NCBI RefSeq assembly: GCF_018070325.1
Contig: NZ_JAGPXY010000058.1
Location: 1-43,615, forward strand
DNA: 43,615 nt
From: Micromonospora sp. H61
Lineage (GTDB): Bacteria > Actinomycetota > Actinomycetes > Mycobacteriales > Micromonosporaceae
Direction of reading: 5' to 3'
The notes beneath the pieces were generated by a model. It saw nothing but the letters and a program-made list of their open reading frames with translations. It did not search any database and was not told the origin of the DNA. Positions 33,967 to 40,984 of this stretch are shown here, piece by piece. Position 1 is the first letter of the stretch; each line of letters starts with the position of its first letter. A program made the position numbers and the translations under genes.

Positions 33967-34416
33967 TCAGGCGGCGAGGCCGTCCAGGGCCGGTTGGTGG
34001 GCCACGCCGAGCGCGGTTTCCACCACCGTGACGAACTGTTCGGCAGCGCGGAGCAGATCGTCGGCCTCCCGGGCGCTGACCACCCGGGGGATGCCGGCCT
34101 CGGCGGCGGCGCGCTTGCTGGCCCCCGCGGCGAAGAACCGGGACCACTCGTCGAGCTCCGGAGCGACGGCGCAGAGGAGGACCCAGACGCTGGTGATCCG
34201 GTTGCGTCGACTCGGCGCGGGTCGGGCCCGGGCGGCGAGCAGGGCCGCCGCCGCGCGCAGGGCAGCAAGGTGGGCAGCCGCGTAGCGCAGACCGTCAGGT
34301 CGGGTCTGGCCGGCCTCGACCAGCCCACGGCGGGCCAACGTGAGGAGTTGGGCGGGGGTGCGGTGCGGCAACACGTGCGCCGGCACCGTCGGTGCCTGAG
34401 CCGGGTTGGTCGGCAT
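33967..34416 (-). CDS. SAV_6107-type HEPN-domain protein
   Basis: 149-aa mostly helical protein matching the actinobacterial SAV_6107 HEPN family found next to imuA-imuB-dnaE2. It begins MPTNPAQAPTVPAHVLPHRT and contains LRYAAAHLAALRAAAALLAAR (R44, H49), an R-x4-H arrangement like the catalytic motif of HEPN ribonucleases, then WVLLCAVAPELDEWSRFFAAG and a C-terminal helix. ATG 34416 has GGAGGAGAG about 7 nt upstream. It is the first gene after the tandem LexA boxes, so it should be induced by DNA damage together with the mutasome. Role unknown; RNA cleavage or binding is an inference from the fold. Confidence 0.82.
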   Translation of the reverse strand: MPTNPAQAPTVPAHVLPHRTPAQLLTLARRGLVEAGQTRPDGLRYAAAHLAALRAAAALLAARARPAPSRRNRITSVWVLLCAVAPELDEWSRFFAAGASKRAAAEAGIPRVVSAREADDLLRAAEQFVTVVETALGVAHQPALDGLAA

Positions 34417-34517
34417 GGATGTCTCTCCTCCACGTGGCCGAGACGCCACTGCGGCGGCTGATGCCGCCGACGAGACGCCGAGGTCGGGGTGGTGCGGAGG
34501 AAGACGCACCGGGTGTG

Positions 34518-34678
34518 GCCGGCCGGGTGTGGATGCTTCCCCACACCACACCCGGCCGGCGGACCGGCGGGTGCGTCGCCCGCCGCCCGGGGGTCGTGGG
34601 CGGCGGGCAACGCTCCTGCCTGTTGGGACCAGGCTCGCGACTGCCCGGAAACCCAGGTGCGGCCCGCGGAGCCGCACC
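34518..34678 (-). promoter_or_regulatory. Structured 5' leader of the SOS mutasome operon (three hairpins)
   Basis: Three perfect or near-perfect hairpins follow one another in the untranslated region before the HEPN gene. In mRNA order: 34678-34656 (8-bp stem GGTGCGGC, 7-nt loop); 34612-34574 (11-bp stem GCCCGCCGCCC, plus four outer pairs after one mismatch); 34560-34518 (15-bp stem GCCGGCCGGGTGTGG, 13-nt loop). No U-tract follows any of them and no open frame with a ribosome-binding site is seen, so this is a long leader or a small RNA rather than a terminator. It fills most of the 445-nt divergent gap. Confidence 0.7.
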
Positions 34679-34718
34679 GCCCGGAGGTGGCGCCGCGAAA
34701 CGCCGCGCTCCGGCTGGT

Positions 34719-34734
34719 TGGAACGGGCGTTCGA
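34719..34734. promoter_or_regulatory. LexA (SOS) box 1
   Basis: TGGAACGGGCGTTCGA matches the mycobacterial/actinobacterial SOS consensus TCGAAC-N4-GTTCGA at 11 of 12 fixed positions. It lies upstream of the HEPN-imuA-imuB-dnaE2 operon, a known type of SOS target. Confidence 0.82.
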
Positions 34735-34739
34735 GGCAA

Positions 34740-34755
34740 TCGAACACTCGTTCTA
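34740..34755. promoter_or_regulatory. LexA (SOS) box 2
   Basis: TCGAACACTCGTTCTA also matches the consensus at 11 of 12 fixed positions. Its centre is 21 bp from that of box 1, two helical turns, so two LexA dimers could bind side by side on the same face. Confidence 0.85.
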
Positions 34756-34767
34756 ACTGCTGCTGAC

Positions 34768-34796
34768 AGTACACCTCCCCTCCGACGAAAATGCAA
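34768..34796 (-). promoter_or_regulatory. Candidate promoter of the mutasome operon
   Basis: TTGCAT (34796-34791), 17-nt spacer and TGTACT (34773-34768) form a fair -35/-10 pair whose start site would fall just ahead of the LexA boxes, so bound LexA would block early elongation. This predicts a leader of about 345 nt. Confidence 0.4.
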
Positions 34797-34861
34797 CGTG
34801 TGACGCGCCGAGCGTGCCGGCCGGCTGAACCGGCCACCAGCGGACCGGGAAGAATGGCGGG

Positions 34862-35350
34862 ATGCAGCCACACCCGAACGTACGGGCGGTGCAGGACGCG
34901 CTCACCGCCGCCGGCACTCTCGACGGCGCCGGTGAGCCCAGCATGGTCCGTCTGCTGCCCGACGCGGTGCACACCGCCTCGGCGGCCGCCGAGGCACTCG
35001 ACGTCGAGGTCGGCCAGATCGCCAACTCACTGATCTTCGACGCGGACGACACTCCGCTGCTCGTCCTCACCTCTGGCGCACACCGGGTCGACACCGCCGG
35101 CCTGGCGGCATCGATCGGCGTCACCCGACTGCGCCGGGCCACCCCGGAGTTCGTCCGGGCCCACACCGGGCAGCCGATCGGCGGGGTCGCCCCACTCGGG
35201 CACCCGCACCCGCTACGCACCCTGGTGGACACGGCGCTGGCGGCGTACCCGGAGATCTGGGCCGCGGGTGGCGTACCCCAGGCGGTCTTCCCGACCACCT
35301 ACCCCGAGCTGTTGCGGGTCACCGCCGGCATCCCGGCCGAGGTGGCGTGA
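34862..35350 (+). CDS. YbaK/EbsC-type aminoacyl-tRNA deacylase
   Basis: The 162-aa protein is a YbaK/ProX-type editing domain: ALDVEVGQIANSLIFDADDTPLLVLTSG and HRVDTAGLAASIG, then RATPEFVRAHTGQPIGGVAPLGHP, which are family hallmarks. Such proteins hydrolyse mischarged aminoacyl-tRNAs (Cys-tRNA-Pro, Ala-tRNA-Pro and similar); the exact substrate cannot be told. It diverges from the SOS operon; the LexA boxes lie about 110-140 bp upstream of its ATG and might affect it too. Its TGA overlaps the GTG of the next gene. Confidence 0.9.
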   Translation: MQPHPNVRAVQDALTAAGTLDGAGEPSMVRLLPDAVHTASAAAEALDVEVGQIANSLIFDADDTPLLVLTSGAHRVDTAGLAASIGVTRLRRATPEFVRAHTGQPIGGVAPLGHPHPLRTLVDTALAAYPEIWAAGGVPQAVFPTTYPELLRVTAGIPAEVA

Positions 35351-36159
35351 GCGAGCGGAGCGAGCGAACCAGCGGGCACAGCAACGAGCGGAGCGAGCGA
35401 ACCAGCGGGCCCAGCGGCGACGTCAGCGCGGCCCCGGAGCTCGTCACGCTGCACGTGTGGCGGACCTCCCACGGCGCGCTGCCCCGGGCGCTGACCCGGA
35501 TGGCGGTGGACCCCCGCCGGTTGCGGGCCCTCCCCGGCGTTCGGTTCGGCAAGCTGCTGGGCACCGGGACCGGCACCGACTTCGGGCCACGGGACGCCGA
35601 CCTGACCCGGTGGGCGGCGCTGACCGTCTGGGACTCTCCCGCCGCGGCGGCCGGCTTCGACGACTCGCCGGTCGGGCGGGCCTGGGCGCGCATCGCCCAC
35701 GCCCAGGCGCGAATCGACCTACGCCCGCTGACCAGCCGGGGCGAGTGGTCCGGCCAGCGGCCGTTCGGCGACCCGTCGGGCGGCCGGGTCGCCGGCCCGG
35801 TGCTGGCGCTGACCCGGGCCCGGCTGCGGGCCCGCCGGGCGGCCACCTTCTGGCGGGCGATCCCGCCGGTGGTCGCCGCCCTGCGCGACGCGCCCGGGCT
35901 GCTGGCCCGGTTCGGGGTCGGAGAGGCCCCGTTGGGTTGGCAGGGCACGGTGAGCGTGTGGCGCGCCCCGACGGACCTGGTGGCGTTCGCGTACCGTCAC
36001 CCGGAGCATCGGGCGGCGATCATGCGAACCCCCACCGCGGGCTGGTACGCCGAGGAGCTGTTCGCCCGGTTCGAGGTGCGCGACGTGGTCGGCGACCGGT
36101 CGGTGCTCGGATGGGTCGCCGACGGCGGCCCGGAAACGGTGAAGGGTGGACGGGCATGA
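35347..36159 (+). CDS. CrtA-like (spheroidene monooxygenase family) oxygenase
   Basis: 270-aa protein resembling spheroidene monooxygenase/CrtA-type proteins: LVTLHVWRTSHGALPRALTRMA, LPGVRFGKLLGTGTGTDFGPRDAD, RWAALTVWDSP, and PLGWQGTVSVWRAPTDLVAFAYRHPEH with RTPTAGWYAEELFARFEV near the end. CrtA enzymes oxygenate C-2 of acyclic carotenoid ends, which suits the downstream CruF, glycosyltransferase and CrtD-like genes. The GTG overlaps the ybaK-type stop; the first 22 residues are the translated tandem repeat and are probably dispensable. It overlaps the GNAT gene by 4 nt. Confidence 0.78.
   Translation: MSERSERTSGHSNERSERTSGPSGDVSAAPELVTLHVWRTSHGALPRALTRMAVDPRRLRALPGVRFGKLLGTGTGTDFGPRDADLTRWAALTVWDSPAAAAGFDDSPVGRAWARIAHAQARIDLRPLTSRGEWSGQRPFGDPSGGRVAGPVLALTRARLRARRAATFWRAIPPVVAALRDAPGLLARFGVGEAPLGWQGTVSVWRAPTDLVAFAYRHPEHRAAIMRTPTAGWYAEELFARFEVRDVVGDRSVLGWVADGGPETVKGGRA
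35352..35410 (+). repeat. 33-bp in-frame direct repeat
   Basis: An identical 26-nt sequence beginning CGAGCGGAGCGAGCGAACC occurs at 35352-35377 and 35385-35410, a 33-bp unit (11 codons). It encodes ERSERTSG twice at the start of the CrtA-like protein. The GAGCGGAGCGAG core is nearly palindromic. Confidence 0.85.
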
Positions 36160-36707
36160 GGTTGGTGCGCTGGACGCCGGACGATCTCGTCCGGCGGCTG
36201 GACGACGTGGTGGCCGTCTACGGCGAGGCGATGGGATACCGCACCGACCTGCTGGAGGCCCGGCGCGGTTACATCGCCACCCACGTCCGCCGGCCGGGTT
36301 TCCGGGCGGTCGCCAGCCTGACCAGTGAGGGTCACCTCGCCGGCTTCGGCTACGGCTACCTGGGCGCCTCCGGTCAGTGGTGGCACGACCAGGTGCACCG
36401 CGCGCTGGACACCCCGACCCGCACGCGCTGGCTCACCCACTGCTTCGAGGTGGTCGAGCTGCACGTCCGGCCACCGGCGCAGGGGCACGGCCTGGGCGCC
36501 GGTCAGCTGCGCGCGCTGCTCGGCATGGCGGAGGGCGACACCGTGCTGCTGTCCACCCCGGAGGCCGACGAGCAGACCTCGCGGGCCTGGCGGTTGTACC
36601 GACGGTTCGGCTTCGTCGACGTGCTGCGCGACTTCCACTTCCCCGGCGACGAGCGACCGTTCGGCGTACTCGGTCGGGATCTGCCGCTCGAGCCACCGGC
36701 GTCATGA
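36156..36707 (+). CDS. GNAT-family N-acetyltransferase
   Basis: 183-aa protein with the GNAT order: N-terminal MRLVRWTPDDLVRRLDDVV, VASLTSEGHLAGFGYGY (beta4), VVELHVRPPAQGHGLGAGQLRALL, where the R/Q-x-x-G-x-G/A acetyl-CoA loop is QGHGLGAGQ (about 109-117), and WRLYRRFGFVDV with DFHFPGDERPF. Its substrate is unknown. It is sandwiched by ATGA overlaps between the CrtA-like gene and cruF, so it is co-translated with carotenoid genes; whether it modifies a carotenoid, a sugar or a protein cannot be told. Confidence 0.85.
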   Translation: MRLVRWTPDDLVRRLDDVVAVYGEAMGYRTDLLEARRGYIATHVRRPGFRAVASLTSEGHLAGFGYGYLGASGQWWHDQVHRALDTPTRTRWLTHCFEVVELHVRPPAQGHGLGAGQLRALLGMAEGDTVLLSTPEADEQTSRAWRLYRRFGFVDVLRDFHFPGDERPFGVLGRDLPLEPPAS

Positions 36708-37582
36708 CCCGGCGGATCTCCTGGACGATGCTCGCCGTCCTGGTGCTCGCCCAGATCTGCTACCCGCTCACCACCGGCGCCACCCGGGCCGGGCTCACAG
36801 TGGCCACCGTCGTCCTCGGTTGGCTGCTCTCGGTCGGCCACGCGCTGCTCAGCCGGGGCCTACGGGTGGCGGCGGCGCTGGTCGCGGTGGCCACCGGCGG
36901 CGGGTTCGCGATCGAGGCGATCGGGGTGGCCACCGGCGTGCCGTTCGGCAGCTACGACTACTCCGGAGAGCTGGGCCCCAAGCTGGCCGGCGTGCCACTG
37001 ATCATTCCGCTGGCCTGGACCTGGATGGCCTGGCCGGCCTGGCTGGCAGCGGTCCGACTGACCGGCGGCACTGCCGCAACGGCCGGCGGCAGCGGGTCGG
37101 CAGGCGGCGGCAGCGGGTCGACGGTGGGGCGGTGGGTGGGGCGGATCGCGCTGGCCACCGTGGGGCTGGCCGCCTGGGACCTCTTCCTCGACCCGCAGAT
37201 GGTGGCCGAGGGCTACTGGGTCTGGCGCGACGCCACCCCGGCCCTGCCCGGCCTGGCCGGCATCCCGGTCAGCAACTACCTGGGCTGGCTGCTCTTCGCC
37301 GTGCTGATGATGAGCGCGCTGCGCCCGCTGGCCGGGCCGGCCGCCGAACACACCGACCGACGGGACCACCCGATGGTCGCGCTCTACCTGTGGACGTACT
37401 TCTCCAGCATCCTGGCCCACGCCGTCTTCCTCGACCTGCCCGCCTCGGCGCTCTGGGGCGCCGCCGGCATGTCGGTGACCGCCGTACCCCTGGCGGTGAC
37501 CCTCCTGCGTGCCCGCCGGGGCGGTGACCCCGGTCGGGAGACCCACCAGCCACACCGCCCCGGCGTCGACGCGACCCGATGA
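36704..37582 (+). CDS. cruF: Carotenoid 1,2-hydratase CruF-like (DUF422) membrane protein
   Basis: 292-aa membrane protein of the CruF family, which hydrates the psi-end double bond of an acyclic carotenoid end to a 1'-hydroxy group. It has about seven hydrophobic helices and family segments GVPFGSYDYSGELGPKLAGVPLIIPLAW, ATVGLAAWDLFLDPQMVAEGYWVW and GIPVSNYLGWLLFAVLM. A Gly/Ser linker coded by a 21-bp-spaced repeat (37085-37120) interrupts two helices. ATG 36704 overlaps the GNAT stop, and its stop overlaps the glycosyltransferase ATG. Confidence 0.88.
   Translation: MTRRISWTMLAVLVLAQICYPLTTGATRAGLTVATVVLGWLLSVGHALLSRGLRVAAALVAVATGGGFAIEAIGVATGVPFGSYDYSGELGPKLAGVPLIIPLAWTWMAWPAWLAAVRLTGGTAATAGGSGSAGGGSGSTVGRWVGRIALATVGLAAWDLFLDPQMVAEGYWVWRDATPALPGLAGIPVSNYLGWLLFAVLMMSALRPLAGPAAEHTDRRDHPMVALYLWTYFSSILAHAVFLDLPASALWGAAGMSVTAVPLAVTLLRARRGGDPGRETHQPHRPGVDATR
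37085..37120 (+). repeat. Coding direct repeat in cruF linker
   Basis: GGCGGCAGCGGGTCG occurs at 37085-37099 and 37106-37120, 21 bp apart and in frame, encoding a Gly/Ser-rich loop. Confidence 0.75.
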
Positions 37583-38706
37583 CCGCCCTGCTCGCCCTGC
37601 TCATCGCCGTCGCCGCGTTGACCGGGCACACCTGGCTCAACGCCACCCGGTGGCTGCGCCGACCCACCGACCGGCCCGGCGACGTCGACGAGCCGGTCAC
37701 CGTGCTGCTGCCGCTGCGCGACGAGGCCACCCGGGTCACACCCTGCCTGCGCGCCCTGCTGGCCCAGCGCGGCGTACCCGGGCTGCGCGTCGTGGTCCTC
37801 GACGACGGGTCCACCGACGGTACCGCCGACGTGGTCCGCGCGGTGGCCGGCGACGACCCCCGGGTCACGCTGCTCACCGGGGTCGCCCCACCGCCGGGCT
37901 GGCTGGGCAAGCCGCACGCCTGCTGGCAGCTGGCCACCCGGGCCGACCCGGACGCCACCGCGCTGGTCTTCGTCGACGCCGACGTGGTGCTCGCCCCGCA
38001 CGCCGTGACCGCTGCCGTCACCGAGTTGCGCGCCGCCCGGGTGACGCTGCTGTCGCCGTACCCCCGGATCGTGGTGGCGACGGCCGGCGACCGGTTGGTG
38101 CAGCCGCTGTTGCAGTGGCTCTGGCTGACCTTCCTGCCGCTGCGCGCGATGGAGCGCTCGTCGCGGCCGTCGCTGGCCGCGGCGGGCGGGCAGTTCCTGG
38201 TGGTGGACCGGGCCGGCTACACCACCGCCGGCGGGCACGCCGCGGTCGCCGACAAGATCCTGGAGGACGTCGAGCTGGCCCGGGCGGTCAAGCGGGCCGG
38301 TGGGCGGATCGCCCTGGCCGACGGCTCCCGGCTGGCCACCTGCCGGATGTACGACAACTGGCCGCAACTGCGCGACGGGTACTCGAAGTCGCTCTGGGCG
38401 TCCTTCGGGCACCCCGGCGCGGCGGCAGCCGTGGTGGCGGCGCTGCTGCTGCTCTACACCGCCCCACCACTGATCGCGCTGACGGGTGCGGCGGCCGGCG
38501 CACCGAGGGTGGCCGCCGTGGGCCTGGCCGCGTACGTGCTCGGGGTGGCCGGACGGGTGCTCACCGCCCGCGCGACCGGTGGCCGGTGGTGGCCCGACGC
38601 GCTCGCACACCCCGTGTCGGTCGTGGTCCTCGGTTGGCTGACCCTGCGGTCGTACCATCTGCGAAAGCGACGCCGCCTGACCTGGCGGGGCCGCCCGGTC
38701 AGCTAG
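37579..38706 (+). CDS. Family 2 glycosyltransferase, probable carotenoid glycosyltransferase
   Basis: 375-aa GT2 protein: an N-terminal membrane helix, nucleotide-sugar binding VTVLLPLRDEA and VVVLDDGSTDGT (D75-D76), the metal-binding FVDADVV (D133, D135), ILEDVELARAVKRAGG (the ED acid-base region) and YSKSLW in place of a QxxRW-type motif, then two or three C-terminal membrane helices. Proteins like this attach glucose to the 1'-hydroxyl of carotenoids in CruF-type pathways. ATG 37579 overlaps cruF by 4 nt and the stop lies 12 nt before the desaturase gene. Substrate is inferred from context. Confidence 0.86.
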   Translation: MTALLALLIAVAALTGHTWLNATRWLRRPTDRPGDVDEPVTVLLPLRDEATRVTPCLRALLAQRGVPGLRVVVLDDGSTDGTADVVRAVAGDDPRVTLLTGVAPPPGWLGKPHACWQLATRADPDATALVFVDADVVLAPHAVTAAVTELRAARVTLLSPYPRIVVATAGDRLVQPLLQWLWLTFLPLRAMERSSRPSLAAAGGQFLVVDRAGYTTAGGHAAVADKILEDVELARAVKRAGGRIALADGSRLATCRMYDNWPQLRDGYSKSLWASFGHPGAAAAVVAALLLLYTAPPLIALTGAAAGAPRVAAVGLAAYVLGVAGRVLTARATGGRWWPDALAHPVSVVVLGWLTLRSYHLRKRRRLTWRGRPVS

Positions 38707-38718
38707 GGAGGACGCGGC

Positions 38719-40206
38719 ATGGCGCGGATCGTGGTCGTCGGCGCCGGGGTGGGTGGCCTCGCCACCGCCGCCCGGCTGGCCGCTACCGGGCACCAGGTGA
38801 CCGTCTTCGAGCGGGCCGACACGGTCGGCGGCAAGCTCGGCCGGTACGCGCACGACACCCCGGCCGGGTCGTTCCACTTCGACACCGGGCCGAGCCTGCT
38901 CACCCTGCCCGAGGTCTTCCACGACCTGTTCGAGGCGACCGGGGCGAAGCTCGACGAATACCTGGACCTGGTCGGACTGGACCCGATCGTCCGGCACGTC
39001 TTTCCCGACGGTGGCCCGACCCTGGACTCGTGCGCCGACCCGGCGGAGTTCACCGCCCGGATCGGGGCCGCGTTCGGTGACCGGGCGGCAGCCGACTGGC
39101 AGCGGCTGTGGCGGCGGGCGGCGCGGGTGTGGCAGGCCTCCTCACAGGACATCCTGCGTCGTACCGTCGACTCTCCCCGCGACCTCGCGTCGCTGGCCTG
39201 GCGCGTCGGCGACCTGGCCGCCATCGCCCCGGGCCGCACTCTGCGCGGCCTGGGCCGCCGGCACCTGTCCGACCCGCGGTTGCGGATGATGCTGGACCGG
39301 TACGCCACCTACACCGGCGCCGACCCACGTCGGGCACCGGCGGCGCTGGTCGCGGTCCCCTACGCCGAGCTGGCCTTCGGCGGCTGGTACCTGCGCGGTG
39401 GGCTGGGCACACTCGCCGACGCGCTGCTGACCCGCTGCCTGGACCTCGGCGTGGTCGTGCAGACCGACGCCACTGTCACCCGGATCGACGCCACCGGCGG
39501 CCGGGTGCACGGGGTACGCCTCGTCGGCGTCACCGCCCCGGTGCCCGCCGACGTGGTGGTGGCCAACGTGGACGCGCTCACCGTCTACCGTGACCTGCTG
39601 CCGCACCCGCGTCGGCTGGCCGCGCTGACCGACCGCAGCCTCGCCGGCTTCGTGCTGCTGCTCGGCGTCTCCGGCAGCACCGGGCTGGCCCACCACAACG
39701 TCTTCTTCCCGGACGACTACGACGCCGAGTTCGACGCGGTCTTCGGTGACCCCGGGCGCGGCGTACGGGCCCGGCCGGCGGCCGACCCGGCGGTGTTCGT
39801 CACAGTGGCCGACGACCCGATGGTCCGCCCAGCCGGACACGAGGCGTGGTTCGTGCTGGTCAACGCCGCCCGGCAGGGCACCGCGGCGGGCGCGGTCGAC
39901 TGGCGACGCCCAGGGCTGGCCGACGCGTACGCCGACCGGATCCTGGACGTGCTGGCGCGGCGCGGCGTGGACGTCCGCGATCGGCTGCTGTTCCGCGAGA
40001 TCCGTACCCCGGCCGACCTGGACGTGGCGACCGGCGCGCCAGGTGGCTCGATCTACGGCACCGCCGGTGGGCTGCTCCGCCCGGCGAACCGGGGCCCGGC
40101 GAACGGGCTGTGGCTGGTGGGTGGCTCCACCCACCCGGGCGGCGGATTGCCGATGGTGACCCTCTCCGCGCAGATCGTCGCCGACGAGATCGGCCCCGCC
40201 TGGTAG
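38719..40206 (+). CDS. CrtI/CrtD-type FAD-dependent carotenoid desaturase
   Basis: 495-aa flavoprotein: N-terminal dinucleotide-binding IVVVGAGVGGLATAARLAA with FERADTVGGKLGRY, FHFDTGPSLLTLPEVFHDLF typical of the phytoene-desaturase superfamily, YATYTGADPRRAPA, and the C-terminal FAD motif GLWLVGGSTHPGGGLPMVTLSAQIV. Next to CruF and a glycosyltransferase, the 3',4'-desaturase CrtD is the most likely role, although phytoene desaturase (CrtI) cannot be ruled out by reading alone. GGGAGG stands ahead of the ATG. Last gene of the plus-strand run; it converges on a CDP-alcohol phosphatidyltransferase-like gene 44 nt away. Confidence 0.88.
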   Translation: MARIVVVGAGVGGLATAARLAATGHQVTVFERADTVGGKLGRYAHDTPAGSFHFDTGPSLLTLPEVFHDLFEATGAKLDEYLDLVGLDPIVRHVFPDGGPTLDSCADPAEFTARIGAAFGDRAAADWQRLWRRAARVWQASSQDILRRTVDSPRDLASLAWRVGDLAAIAPGRTLRGLGRRHLSDPRLRMMLDRYATYTGADPRRAPAALVAVPYAELAFGGWYLRGGLGTLADALLTRCLDLGVVVQTDATVTRIDATGGRVHGVRLVGVTAPVPADVVVANVDALTVYRDLLPHPRRLAALTDRSLAGFVLLLGVSGSTGLAHHNVFFPDDYDAEFDAVFGDPGRGVRARPAADPAVFVTVADDPMVRPAGHEAWFVLVNAARQGTAAGAVDWRRPGLADAYADRILDVLARRGVDVRDRLLFREIRTPADLDVATGAPGGSIYGTAGGLLRPANRGPANGLWLVGGSTHPGGGLPMVTLSAQIVADEIGPAW

Positions 40207-40250
40207 ACCCGGCCTGGCGCCTGATTTCGGTCGGCGTCGGGCTGGCCCGC

Positions 40251-40940
40251 TCAGTCGGCCTCGAGCAGGGCGCGGCGGATGCTGGAGAGCAGTTGCCCCA
40301 GGCCGAAACCGGCCAGCAGCACCCAGACCGCGGTCGCCATGGTGATGGTGCCAGCGGCCAGGTCTGGCTCGATCAGCCCGGCCAGCCCGGCGACCAGCAG
40401 GCCGGCCAGCGCCACCGAGACCCGGGTGGGGCGTTCGCCCACTGTCACCGCGCCGATCTCCCGCATGCCGGCGGCGACCGCCCGCGCCCGGACGTACTCG
40501 TGCAACCAGGACAGCGCGCCGCCCGCGACCACCAGCCCACCCGGCGCTCCCACCAGCCAGAACGCCAGCAGCCACGCCACCTCACCGAGCCGGTCGGCGA
40601 CCGAGTCGTAGACGTAGCCGAGCCGGGTGGTGCGGCCGGTGGCGACCGCCACCGCACCGTCCACGCTGTCCGCCACGGCGGCGAGCAGCACGAACAGCGC
40701 GCCGAGGAACGGCCCGTCCCCCGGCCGGCCCACCAGCAACGGTACGCAGAAGCAGAGCAGCACCCCGGCCACGGTCACCGCGGTGGGGCTGACCCGCAGC
40801 CGACCCAGCACATATCCGACGTGGTACGCGAATCGCAGCCAGGCGCGCACCACCGGCGCGGCGACCCGAGGGTCGAACCCGCCGTGCAACCGCGCCCACG
40901 CCGTGGCGTACTGATCCCAGTTCAGCTGTGTGCCCACCAC
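40251..40940 (-). CDS. CDP-alcohol phosphatidyltransferase-family membrane protein
   Basis: 229-aa polytopic protein with the CDP-alcohol transferase signature: D91, D94, G95, A98, G108, D112 and D116 are all in place (ADSVDGAVAV and LGYVYDSVADR). The arginine that normally follows the alanine is V99. All four metal-binding aspartates remain, so it may still act in phospholipid synthesis, perhaps with a different alcohol. The start is GTG 40940 or the adjacent GTG 40937; no strong ribosome-binding site. It follows metF by 44 nt on the same strand. Confidence 0.85.
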   Translation of the reverse strand: MVGTQLNWDQYATAWARLHGGFDPRVAAPVVRAWLRFAYHVGYVLGRLRVSPTAVTVAGVLLCFCVPLLVGRPGDGPFLGALFVLLAAVADSVDGAVAVATGRTTRLGYVYDSVADRLGEVAWLLAFWLVGAPGGLVVAGGALSWLHEYVRARAVAAGMREIGAVTVGERPTRVSVALAGLLVAGLAGLIEPDLAAGTITMATAVWVLLAGFGLGQLLSSIRRALLEAD

Positions 40941-40984
40941 GGATCAACCGTCGTGCCGGGCAACAGGTGTCGCAGGCGCATCGT

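Noticed and set aside
35352..35410. CRISPR-like direct repeats
   Set aside because: Only two copies, in frame within a gene, with a 7-nt interval and no cas genes nearby.
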